Positions 33,020 through 41,038 of a DNA stretch of 64,000 nt are shown piece by piece (within the stretch, counting starts at the first letter, position 1; every line of letters starts with the position of its first letter). Under the pieces are notes generated by a model. It was not told the origin of the DNA, did no database searches, and was given only the letters and a program-made list of their open reading frames with translations. Origin of the DNA: Planctomycetia bacterium (GTDB lineage Bacteria; Planctomycetota; Phycisphaerae; Phycisphaerales; SM1A02); NCBI GenBank assembly GCA_005790605.1, contig SXUI01000075.1, positions 1 to 64,000 of the forward strand, in the 5' to 3' direction. The translations under genes and the position numbers were made by a program.

Positions 33020-35245
33020 CTACTTCTGCTGCGCGGCACTCCGCTCCGCGTTGTTGCGCTCGGCTTCGCGTGCAGCCGCGCGTGCCGCCGCTGCGCGACG
33101 GAACTCTTCAAGACCGGGCGGTTCGGGGAGCACGCGATCCACGGTCAAGTTGCCATTTGCAAGTTGACTCCCCGCAAACTCCACTTCGAGCTGCGGCTTC
33201 ACGCGGTCGTAGACCGACGCGCGCAAGTCCTCCGGAGACTTGCCATAGATCACGAATCGATCGAGCAGTGGCGTGCTCGTGTCAGTCAGGACCTTCGCGA
33301 GCACTGCGGGAACGCTCTCGTCGAGACCGCCAAGAAGTTCCTTCATGCGGCCCTCACCAAACTTGTTCACAAAGTCATTCCAGCGCGCTTCGCGGAAGTA
33401 GGTCGTCAACTCCCGCGCGAATCGAAGTGCGTCTTGCAAGACCTCCGTGCGATCGAGCAGCAGCCCTTCTCGGAATCCTCGCTCGAGCGCCGCGTAGACA
33501 TCGCTTCGGGCCGTCTCTGGGACCTGCTCATACTCGCCGTACGTCACATTTCGCACGAAGGTATCAAGTGGAATCGCGTAACCCTCGTGCGGCACAACGC
33601 CGCCTCGACCGTACAGACCATCGAGTTCGTCGAGAATCCCTTGCGCGCCCTGCACATCACCTGAGCGATAGAGTTCGCGAATGGCTGACTTCATGAAGTT
33701 CTCATGGAAGTCGGTAAATGAGTCCGAGCCACTCCCTCGAGTCCCGTAGTACTGGTCGTAGAGTCGACGGAACTTCCGGTCGATCACCTTGATCCAACGG
33801 GGATCGTTCAAGCGCGTCACATTGTCGCCACTGAACGGGTCGTAACCGACGAGGCCAGAGCGCGCGAGCGCCTGCATCGACTGAATCTCAATACGACTGT
33901 TGTTGATCGCCTTGTAGATGTCGTTGCCCTTTTCGACACGATCTTGGCCGAACTGCTCTCCGCGCCGCGCCCAATACAACGCGTGTGCTTGCGGGTGCCG
34001 CCAATCGAGCGGCCCCGTATCGCGCGTGAACTCGTACATGAGGCGCGGATCCATGTTGTAGTCATCGAGCAACACTTTGCGTCGCATGTATGCGAGCAAC
34101 TCAGCCGCTTGCTTCTCGTTGGCGGCGTTGCCAAAGGTCGCGTCGAGCGCAGCAATGCCCGCAGCCGCTTCCTCGCTCGGGCGCATACCGAGCAGCCTCG
34201 CGTAGGCGCTGGTCCGACGGGAGTCCCACTCGCCATGCAGCGACAAGAATCGCTTGAAGTCTCCCTTGGGATCAAATCGATACCGCGGAGCTAACACCTT
34301 CGTCTGCGCAACAAGCGTGTCGAGGAACGCGCGCATGGCGGGATCGGATGCCTCAAGCTCAGTGAGCGTCACCGGCGCGTCGGCGATCTTCTTGATCCAA
34401 GCTTTTCGCTGGTCATAGTCATACGGTGGCGTGCCAAGCACGAATTGCCATTCCCTCGCAAACTGCCGCTTGTAATGCAGGTGCGCATCGTCAGCGACGC
34501 CGTCGAGTTTGTGCGCGAACCAGAAGCCAAGTTCCTTGTGAAGGACGAGGTCATTCGGGTTGTATCGAATCCCGCGATTGCGCACTAGATCAATGCCCGC
34601 GTTCACCCAAGCCCATCGCTCCTGCGGCGTGTTGGTCACCACAGAGATGTTGTAGGCCATGTTGTGACCGTGAAACGCCCAAACCTCAGGGAAGCGCGGT
34701 TGCAATCTCGTGATGAGATCGGCATCTGCCATCACTTCGTAGAAGAGCCCCTTCTCCTTCATCCAAGTGACTTTGAGCCACAAGTAATCGACGATCAACC
34801 CACGAAGCGCGCCGAGTGCTGTTCCGAGCGCGACAATCGGAGGCGCACCTGCAACCGCTTCATCGGTGTAGCGCAATCCAAAGCCGCCGCGGCCGTCGAG
34901 CCGAGCCGTGCCAACTTCTTCACCATTACTCGTACGCCATGAGAGCTTGACGGTGTCGCCAATACGGCCCTCCCAGTTACGCAACCCACCGTCGTATCCA
35001 ACAGTGATCTTCTCGCCTTGCTCGACGGCGCTGACCGTTTCCATCGCGTAAATTTTCGCGATGGGAATGCGTCGTTCCACGACACCGAGGGCAGAGGCAT
35101 CCGTTGGCGCCTCGACCGAAAGTCGAAGATAGGTCTCGCCCGCGAGGTCGTTCATGGGCGCGAGAAGCCTGCCGCTCCACCAAAAACTCACGGCGGCAAT
35201 GACGAGGCAGAGGATTTGAATGATGCGTTCCAGTTGCATCGTCAA
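33020..35245 (-). CDS. Membrane-anchored helical protein of the SPFH-ABC operon, unknown function
   Basis: The 741 residues begin with one membrane helix (IQILCLVIAAVSFWWSG), then a beta-rich stretch (KITVGYDGGLRNWEGRIGD). A long helical, TPR-like body follows, with the phrase LRGLIVDYLWLKVTWMKEKG and RLQPRFPEVWAFHGHNMAYN. From memory this phrase recurs in large planctomycete proteins; I know no assigned function. The C-terminus is a charged Arg/Glu/Ala helix. The listed start is a TTG overlapping the permease stop as TTGA; an in-frame ATG two codons later is an equal candidate. As the last gene of the operon it may be a periplasmic partner of the exporter encoded just upstream. Confidence 0.78.
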   Translation of the reverse strand: MTMQLERIIQILCLVIAAVSFWWSGRLLAPMNDLAGETYLRLSVEAPTDASALGVVERRIPIAKIYAMETVSAVEQGEKITVGYDGGLRNWEGRIGDTVKLSWRTSNGEEVGTARLDGRGGFGLRYTDEAVAGAPPIVALGTALGALRGLIVDYLWLKVTWMKEKGLFYEVMADADLITRLQPRFPEVWAFHGHNMAYNISVVTNTPQERWAWVNAGIDLVRNRGIRYNPNDLVLHKELGFWFAHKLDGVADDAHLHYKRQFAREWQFVLGTPPYDYDQRKAWIKKIADAPVTLTELEASDPAMRAFLDTLVAQTKVLAPRYRFDPKGDFKRFLSLHGEWDSRRTSAYARLLGMRPSEEAAAGIAALDATFGNAANEKQAAELLAYMRRKVLLDDYNMDPRLMYEFTRDTGPLDWRHPQAHALYWARRGEQFGQDRVEKGNDIYKAINNSRIEIQSMQALARSGLVGYDPFSGDNVTRLNDPRWIKVIDRKFRRLYDQYYGTRGSGSDSFTDFHENFMKSAIRELYRSGDVQGAQGILDELDGLYGRGGVVPHEGYAIPLDTFVRNVTYGEYEQVPETARSDVYAALERGFREGLLLDRTEVLQDALRFARELTTYFREARWNDFVNKFGEGRMKELLGGLDESVPAVLAKVLTDTSTPLLDRFVIYGKSPEDLRASVYDRVKPQLEVEFAGSQLANGNLTVDRVLPEPPGLEEFRRAAAARAAAREAERNNAERSAAQQK

Positions 35246-37293
35246 CCTCCCTGCCCGCTATAGATCGCGAGCTCTTTCCGCCGAAATGCGGCGAGACCTG
35301 CGATGAACGCCAGAAGCGACCAGCCCACTCCAATCAGCGCGAAGGCACGCGCCACCGAACCCCATGACACGAGTCTTCCTTCTACTAACGATGCCGTTGA
35401 TACGGCTTGGCCGAAGGGCCGAAGCATGAACTCGACGATCGTTGAGATCGTTCGAATGACAGCTTCGAACGCGTTGGGAGCCCAGTCCTCCGTGCGAATG
35501 TTGTACTCCGCGATGCTCACGGCGAGAAACGGCGCGATACTGCCTGAAGCAAAGATGCTGAAGCACACCAGTGCTGCCACAGGAAACGAAAGGATGCTCG
35601 CAGCGCAGACGGCGAGTACGGCAAGGAATGCGAGCTTGCACAGATTCACCAATTGCGCGCGAAGAAGGTTCGATTCGAACCCACCGACTTGGTGCATCAA
35701 CTCAAGACCATCCGCGTCAAACATGATGGTTGAGCCGCCATCGAAGAACGCGCCACTTTCGCCAACATCAGGATCAAACCCCGCGTTCTGAATCCGGAGC
35801 TTCAGTGTGCCATCCGCAGTTATCGCTTTCGCTGGTACCGGAAGCACATTCGTCTGCGCCGCGATGAACTTGCTATCCGTCCAACCAACCTCGCCATCGA
35901 AAATGAACACGACAGGATAGGTTTCGTGCGCGTCACTCGTACCCGAGTAAAACTTGTAGCGCAACGCAAGCGCACCAGTCGTGCGGCTCACGCTTCCAAG
36001 ACCTGTGAATGTGTATTCGAGTATCGCGCCTGGGGCGATCGACCGCTGTTGCTTCAACCACTCGCCTTGATACTGCCGCGCGAGGTCACGCTTCACATCG
36101 ATCTCTCGTCGAATGTTGTTGTCGAGATCCTCACGAATCGCGGGATCCGTGGCGATGGCCTTCTCCACCATCTCACGAAGCCGATCACTCGCCATGGGCT
36201 CGTACTCCGGAAAGGTTCCCACGCGCGCCACGAGCACTTCTTCGCTGACGGCAACAGCGTCGAAAATGTCTTGCGCGGGACGCGTGCGAATCTCGAGTAA
36301 GCAGGCGTACGCTGCGAGCGTCGCGACCAAGAGAAACACGGCATCGATGGCAAAGATGCCAAGGCACTTCCCTAGCAGCCATCGACCGCGCGAGATCGGC
36401 TTGACCATCGTCATCCACGCTTGACGATCTCGAATCTCAAAGGCAACGGTCGCACAACCCAACAACAGCGTCATCACTGCCGTCACGCCAAACGAAACCC
36501 CGAGGCTCGTCGAGAGAAATGTCTGCACCTGATATCGAAGCGGTGCAGTCTCATCAAGCGTCATGGGAAGAATTGGAATCACGCCAATGGCCACGAAGGC
36601 GAAGGCGATCGCAATGCGTTGCGACATCGCTTCTCGAATCACCGTGCTCGCAACCGCGAGCATCCCGATTCGTCGATCGAATGCGACGAGCACGATGCGA
36701 ATCGCCAGAAAGAACGCGAGCATCGCGAGTGGAACTCCGAGAAGCGCGATCGACAAGTTGCGCTCACCCGCGTACCACGCGAAACCTCCCGCCACACCCG
36801 CGAGCAGAATCGTCACGAGACCTTGGAAGAAAAGCCCGCTCCAGATAAGCAGATTGAGAAAGACGACGACTCCGACCGAGGCCCAGATCGTGGCTTGAGG
36901 ATCATCGATGAAAAGTCCCGGCAACCACGCTGGAATTCTCGTGGAGAGGAGCATCGCTGCCACCTCGGTCACCCGTTCGATGCGCCCACTCTCCGCAAAC
37001 GCAGCTTTCCACTGCGGTGCGAGCTCCGCGCTGCCATACGCGCGCCCGCTGACCGTGACGGTCCCCTGCTCGAGCAACTCGTTCGTCACGGCGTTCTTCT
37101 CGATAACGCTCGCCTGCGCGAGTGCATCGACGAGAAGCTCTCCATCGTGATGCAGCGTGGACGCGGTGCGGGAAGCCGCGATGCCGATGGACATCACGGC
37201 AATCGTGATCAGCGCCGAGAGAGCCGCGCACCATGTACGACTCCGTTGGAACCCGTCGAGTCGGGCGTAGATTCGGGAGAAGAGACGACTCAC
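35242..37293 (-). CDS. ABC-2 type permease with large extracytoplasmic domain
   Basis: The 683 residues have an N-terminal helix (WCAALSALITIAVMSIGIA), a soluble stretch, and membrane helices around residues 130-330, including LLIWSGLFFQGLVTILLAG. The amphipathic coupling segment is AFEIRDRQAWMTMVKPISRG. A large beta-rich extracytoplasmic domain of about 270 residues follows, then four or more C-terminal helices. The coupling segment resembles IDNRTVLTVISKPVPRP in the permease at 43370-44401, so the two are related. The start is GTG overlapping the ATPase stop as GTGA. It presumably pairs with that ATPase as an exporter of unknown substrate. Confidence 0.85.
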   Translation of the reverse strand: MSRLFSRIYARLDGFQRSRTWCAALSALITIAVMSIGIAASRTASTLHHDGELLVDALAQASVIEKNAVTNELLEQGTVTVSGRAYGSAELAPQWKAAFAESGRIERVTEVAAMLLSTRIPAWLPGLFIDDPQATIWASVGVVVFLNLLIWSGLFFQGLVTILLAGVAGGFAWYAGERNLSIALLGVPLAMLAFFLAIRIVLVAFDRRIGMLAVASTVIREAMSQRIAIAFAFVAIGVIPILPMTLDETAPLRYQVQTFLSTSLGVSFGVTAVMTLLLGCATVAFEIRDRQAWMTMVKPISRGRWLLGKCLGIFAIDAVFLLVATLAAYACLLEIRTRPAQDIFDAVAVSEEVLVARVGTFPEYEPMASDRLREMVEKAIATDPAIREDLDNNIRREIDVKRDLARQYQGEWLKQQRSIAPGAILEYTFTGLGSVSRTTGALALRYKFYSGTSDAHETYPVVFIFDGEVGWTDSKFIAAQTNVLPVPAKAITADGTLKLRIQNAGFDPDVGESGAFFDGGSTIMFDADGLELMHQVGGFESNLLRAQLVNLCKLAFLAVLAVCAASILSFPVAALVCFSIFASGSIAPFLAVSIAEYNIRTEDWAPNAFEAVIRTISTIVEFMLRPFGQAVSTASLVEGRLVSWGSVARAFALIGVGWSLLAFIAGLAAFRRKELAIYSGQGG

Positions 37294-38513
37294 GCGTCGC
37301 GCGCTCCATCACGACGATCGGATGCGGACGGAGCACCGAGAAGTCCATCGATGAGCGACTGGTCCACATTCGCGGGGGAGCCTGCTTGCGTCGCCGGAAC
37401 GCTCTTGGGCGCATCGGACCCTAATGGCTTGGCCCCACTGCTCGCGGGCTGTTGAAGGAGTTCGCGCAACACACTGTCTTGCACAGGCGCGCTCGCAGTC
37501 GTTGGTGACGCCTTCGGAGCTGTGCTCACTGTTGAAACTTGCGGCGCACTCACGAGTGCGTCGACGAGCGCGGCACCGCTCCCCGCTTCATTCTCCTCAC
37601 GAAGGAACGATGCGATGTTGCCGCCCGAACGCGCGCCGGAAGTCTCGAGTTGCTCAAGCCGCGCTTTTTCGACGATCTCCAGAAAGAGTGCCTCGAGCGT
37701 CTGTCTTGGCGCTTGCACGCTTTCAAGAGCGATGCCTTCCCGTTCGTGCAGCAGTGCATCGATCGCCTGCACCGTTTCATGCTTGAGCCGTCGCGTTCGG
37801 AGCACCGTGTGTGTCGTGTCTGCGAGCAGTTGTTCGCCGGTGCCTTCCGCTCGCACGCGACCTCCATACAAAATCACCATGCGGTGACAGACATCTTCGA
37901 CATCCGCAAGAAGGTGCGAAGACAAGAGGATCGTTTTTCCACGGCGGCCGAGTTCAAGTAAGAGATCCTTGACCTGCTTGGTCCCGAGTGGATCAAGACC
38001 GCTCGTCGGTTCGTCGAGAATGAGAAGTTCTGGATCATTCACCAGCGCCTGCGCGAGCCCGAGTCGGCGCGCCATGCCCTTGCTGAACTCGCCCATCGGT
38101 CGATGCGCAACTTGCGTAAGACCAACCATGTCGAGCAATTCGTCGGTACGGCGGCGGCGCGTGCGTCGATCGAGCCCGAACAGTTTCCCGTAGTAATCGA
38201 GGGTTTCGACGGGATTCAAGAATCGATAGAGGTAGGTCTCTTCGGGGAGATATCCAATCTTGGCCTTCACTGCCGTGTCCGATGGATCGCGGCCGAAGAC
38301 AAGCAATCGACCGCGCGACTTTCGCAAGAGGCCGAGGATCATCTTGATGGTCGTGCTCTTGCCACTGCCGTTAGGGCCGAGCAAACCGAAGATCTCGTGC
38401 CGACGAATCTCAAAGTCGATCCCATCCACAGCGCGGGCGCGCGCACGCATCCAAAAGTCCGTGAAGGTCTTCTCGAGGCCTGCCGCTTCAACGATGAGTT
38501 CAGATTCAGCCAC
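37290..38513 (-). CDS. ABC transporter ATP-binding protein with disordered C-terminal tail
   Basis: Residues 1-240 form an ABC-2 type ATPase. Walker A is GPNGSGKS at 46-53, the signature is FSKGMARR at 143-150 (not LSGGQ), Walker B is LLILDEPTSGLD at 163-174, and the H-loop is SSHLLADVEDV. A DUF4162-like part follows. The last 105 residues are Ala/Ser/Pro rich and look disordered, yet contain three spaced hydrophobic motifs, ALVDALVSAP (315-324), SVLRELLQQP (347-356) and SLIDGLLGAP (386-395). They could be docking motifs for a partner. The start lies 45 bp after the hflK-like stop; the stop overlaps the permease start as GTGA. Confidence 0.92.
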   Translation of the reverse strand: MAESELIVEAAGLEKTFTDFWMRARARAVDGIDFEIRRHEIFGLLGPNGSGKSTTIKMILGLLRKSRGRLLVFGRDPSDTAVKAKIGYLPEETYLYRFLNPVETLDYYGKLFGLDRRTRRRRTDELLDMVGLTQVAHRPMGEFSKGMARRLGLAQALVNDPELLILDEPTSGLDPLGTKQVKDLLLELGRRGKTILLSSHLLADVEDVCHRMVILYGGRVRAEGTGEQLLADTTHTVLRTRRLKHETVQAIDALLHEREGIALESVQAPRQTLEALFLEIVEKARLEQLETSGARSGGNIASFLREENEAGSGAALVDALVSAPQVSTVSTAPKASPTTASAPVQDSVLRELLQQPASSGAKPLGSDAPKSVPATQAGSPANVDQSLIDGLLGAPSASDRRDGARDA

Positions 38514-38558
38514 AGCAATAACTCCAGATGGAGGTCAGCACACGACTTCGGAGAACGA

Positions 38559-39995
38559 TCAACGCGAGAAGCCCTTCGACGCATCGCGCTCGAGCCGGCG
38601 CCCTGGCGCGTCATACATAATCTGGCGCGCACTCGGATTGAACTGACCCTTTGCAAATCCCTGTGCCTCGGCGCTCTGTTTCTCTGACTCCAACTGCGCG
38701 TCGCGGCGTTGTTGCATCAACTTCTCGCTGCTCGTGATGCGCAGATTGAAATCAGCAAGGGAAGGCGGGACGGAAAACACTTCCGCATACGGTTGGCTCA
38801 AGACATCCCGCACCGCCGCAAGCCACAGTTGGCGAACGACCTGCTCGGGTTGCTCCGCAAATGCCGGTGCGAGGCCGCGAAGGCGTTGGAGTTCTCGCGT
38901 GAGCTTGCCCTCGAGGGCGCCGTGCGCCGCCTTTGCTCGATTGATGATCATCGCGGACTCACCACCGATGTCAGCCGCTTCGAATCGCGCGCCGATTGCT
39001 AGCAGCGTCGCTTCAGCCTTCACGCGATCCTGCGCGGTCAACGCGGTGTCGTACTCGCCGACGAGCCGAACAAGGTCTGCATACGCCTTTTCGCCGGCGA
39101 TGGAAGTGAGTCGCGTCGCGGCTTCCTGGCGTGCGCGCTCGACCGCGGCCTTGACATTTTCTCTCGCCGTCTGCGCCTCGAGGAATCGATTGCGCACCGC
39201 AAACGGATAGCTCCGCTCAGGCGCCTTCACATCGACGATGCTGACGCCAAGTTGCATCCCCTGAAGAATCGCGTTCGCGCGCTCCCGCACCGGGTCTCCA
39301 AGGAAGTCACGCTGCGTGTCGACGAGTTCCGCAAGCGTCAGCGCGCCCGCCGCCTCGACCGTCGCTTGCATGAGCACATGCTTGACGATGTCGTCCATGC
39401 GCGCACGATCCGCCGCCTCAAGCAATTGCACGATGTCTTCGACGACATAACTCGCTTCGACTTTCGCGTGTGCGAGGTCCCCGTCGCGCGTGAGCAATGA
39501 ACCATCGGAGCCCGGCCGCAACGGATCCGTCAGCGTTGCACTCTCGATTTGTTCTTCGACGGTCTTCAGATTTGGCTTCACGACCGGCCAAAACTCTCGA
39601 TCAAGTCGCACGGTCCGGCGTGACTCGATGGAAACGACATCACCCACGGGGTACGGCCAGGTCGCATGAAGTCCAGGCTCGAGTTGACGATCAAGACCTT
39701 CGCCTTCGATCTTCCCGAAGAGCGTTTTCACACCCATGAAACCCTCCTCCACCTGCTGAAAACCAGAGAAGAGGAAGGTCACGACGAGCGCGAGGACTCC
39801 AAGTTGGAGAATGCGGTACGAGAGTTTGAGCGCCTCACCGAGCGACTGATTCGCTGGATCGAGGGCATCGCGCATGTCTCCCTCATTCGCCCCGCTCGCA
39901 CCACTGCCAAGCACAGCGCTCGCAGCGCGGCGTGGCGCATCCTCGACCTCGAGTGGCAGCGGATCAGGAGAGTCTGCGTTGTTCGATCCAGCCAT
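38559..39995 (-). CDS. hflK: HflK-like SPFH/Band 7 membrane protein
   Basis: The 478 residues have an acidic N-terminus containing DPANQSLGEALKLSYRIL and one membrane helix (LGVLALVVTFLFSGF). An SPFH domain beginning QVEEGFMGVKTLFGKI follows, then the Ala/Glu/Arg-rich coiled coil AVERARQEAATRL. Known HflK and HflC form a cage over FtsH in the inner membrane and restrain its proteolysis. The C-terminus (KGQFNPSARQIMYDAPGRRL) is basic. It follows the hflC-like gene directly (TAAATG), the reverse of the usual hflK-hflC order in Escherichia coli. Confidence 0.87.
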   Translation of the reverse strand: MAGSNNADSPDPLPLEVEDAPRRAASAVLGSGASGANEGDMRDALDPANQSLGEALKLSYRILQLGVLALVVTFLFSGFQQVEEGFMGVKTLFGKIEGEGLDRQLEPGLHATWPYPVGDVVSIESRRTVRLDREFWPVVKPNLKTVEEQIESATLTDPLRPGSDGSLLTRDGDLAHAKVEASYVVEDIVQLLEAADRARMDDIVKHVLMQATVEAAGALTLAELVDTQRDFLGDPVRERANAILQGMQLGVSIVDVKAPERSYPFAVRNRFLEAQTARENVKAAVERARQEAATRLTSIAGEKAYADLVRLVGEYDTALTAQDRVKAEATLLAIGARFEAADIGGESAMIINRAKAAHGALEGKLTRELQRLRGLAPAFAEQPEQVVRQLWLAAVRDVLSQPYAEVFSVPPSLADFNLRITSSEKLMQQRRDAQLESEKQSAEAQGFAKGQFNPSARQIMYDAPGRRLERDASKGFSR

Positions 39996-40976
39996 TTAGG
40001 GCTTCGCCTTTCCATCGAGCGCTGATTCGGTCGTGGCCGAGGCGCCTTCCGACTCCGCAGCATGCATCGTTGGAGTCGGAATGCCCTTCGCGTCAACATT
40101 CGAGTCGAGGTTGAGGAGGTGGAACGGCGCCTTCGTCGTGTCAGTCACGAAAGTCGTCGAACCGCGGAGACCAGATTTCAACGCATCGAGCCATGCCAAG
40201 AACATGGCAAGGTCGGCATGCTTGTTCATCTCTTCATAACTTGCCGCGGCCTCTTCATTGCCGCGCGCTTCGATGCGCGCAGCCCACTGCTCGGCGAAAT
40301 GTCGGATGAGATCCGCTTGACTCGTCGCTTGACTCGTGATCGCTGAAGCTTCGCTGCTTCCTCGCGCCTCCTCAAGTTTCGCAAGCGTGTTCTGCACTTC
40401 CGCCATGCGACTGAGCACGGAGATCGTCGTCTTGGGAGGAAGCACAACTTGCGAGATGCCAACGCGCACGGGTTCGACACCAACCTTGCCCGATCCTTGC
40501 ACGCCCTTCAAGATCCGAGCTTCCGCTTCTGTCAATTGACTCTGCGGACCAACGAGTTGATCGAACCGGAATCCACCAATCTCGCTGATGGCGCCATCGA
40601 GCGCGCTCGCGAGTTGCGCGGAAGCCTGATCGATGCTTCCGCCGTAACTCGTGAAGAACGCAAGCGCCTTCTCGTCTCCATCGCCGACCTTCCACAGAAG
40701 GTAGGCCTGCACGAGGAGCTGCTGGCCATCTTTGGTCTGGATCGTCTTGAGCGGACTTTCGACGAGCTGCAAGCGCTTGTCGAACTTCGCGACCGACGCG
40801 AAGACGAACGGCAGCTTGAAGTGCAGCCCTGCGTCCCGCACGACCTCCGAGTCGCCATCGATGCGTGTGCGAATCGCAAACTCATTGAAGCGAACGGTGT
40901 AAGTCGCGCTGTAGAGGAGCAGCACGCCCACAAGGAGCGCTGCGAATCCAACGAGAAGTGTTGCCTTGTTCTTCAT
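39996..40976 (-). CDS. hflC: HflC-like SPFH/Band 7 membrane protein
   Basis: The 326 residues begin with a membrane helix (LLVGFAALLVGVLLLYSATY) directly followed by the SPFH core (VRFNEFAIRTRID and LHFKLPFVFASVAKFDKR). A helical part follows with VEVQNTLAKLEEARGSSEAS-like composition. The end is helical and Ala/Glu rich. It is expected to assemble with the HflK-like protein. The start at 40976 (MKNKATLLVG) is preferred over 41021 because it places the helix at the N-terminus. It follows the large SPFH gene after 62 bp. Confidence 0.87.
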   Translation of the reverse strand: MKNKATLLVGFAALLVGVLLLYSATYTVRFNEFAIRTRIDGDSEVVRDAGLHFKLPFVFASVAKFDKRLQLVESPLKTIQTKDGQQLLVQAYLLWKVGDGDEKALAFFTSYGGSIDQASAQLASALDGAISEIGGFRFDQLVGPQSQLTEAEARILKGVQGSGKVGVEPVRVGISQVVLPPKTTISVLSRMAEVQNTLAKLEEARGSSEASAITSQATSQADLIRHFAEQWAARIEARGNEEAAASYEEMNKHADLAMFLAWLDALKSGLRGSTTFVTDTTKAPFHLLNLDSNVDAKGIPTPTMHAAESEGASATTESALDGKAKP

Positions 40977-41038
40977 GACGGTCTTTCTTCGAGGCGGGCT
41001 CGCGCGTCCCTCGACGCACACGCCAAACTCGTTCGTAC

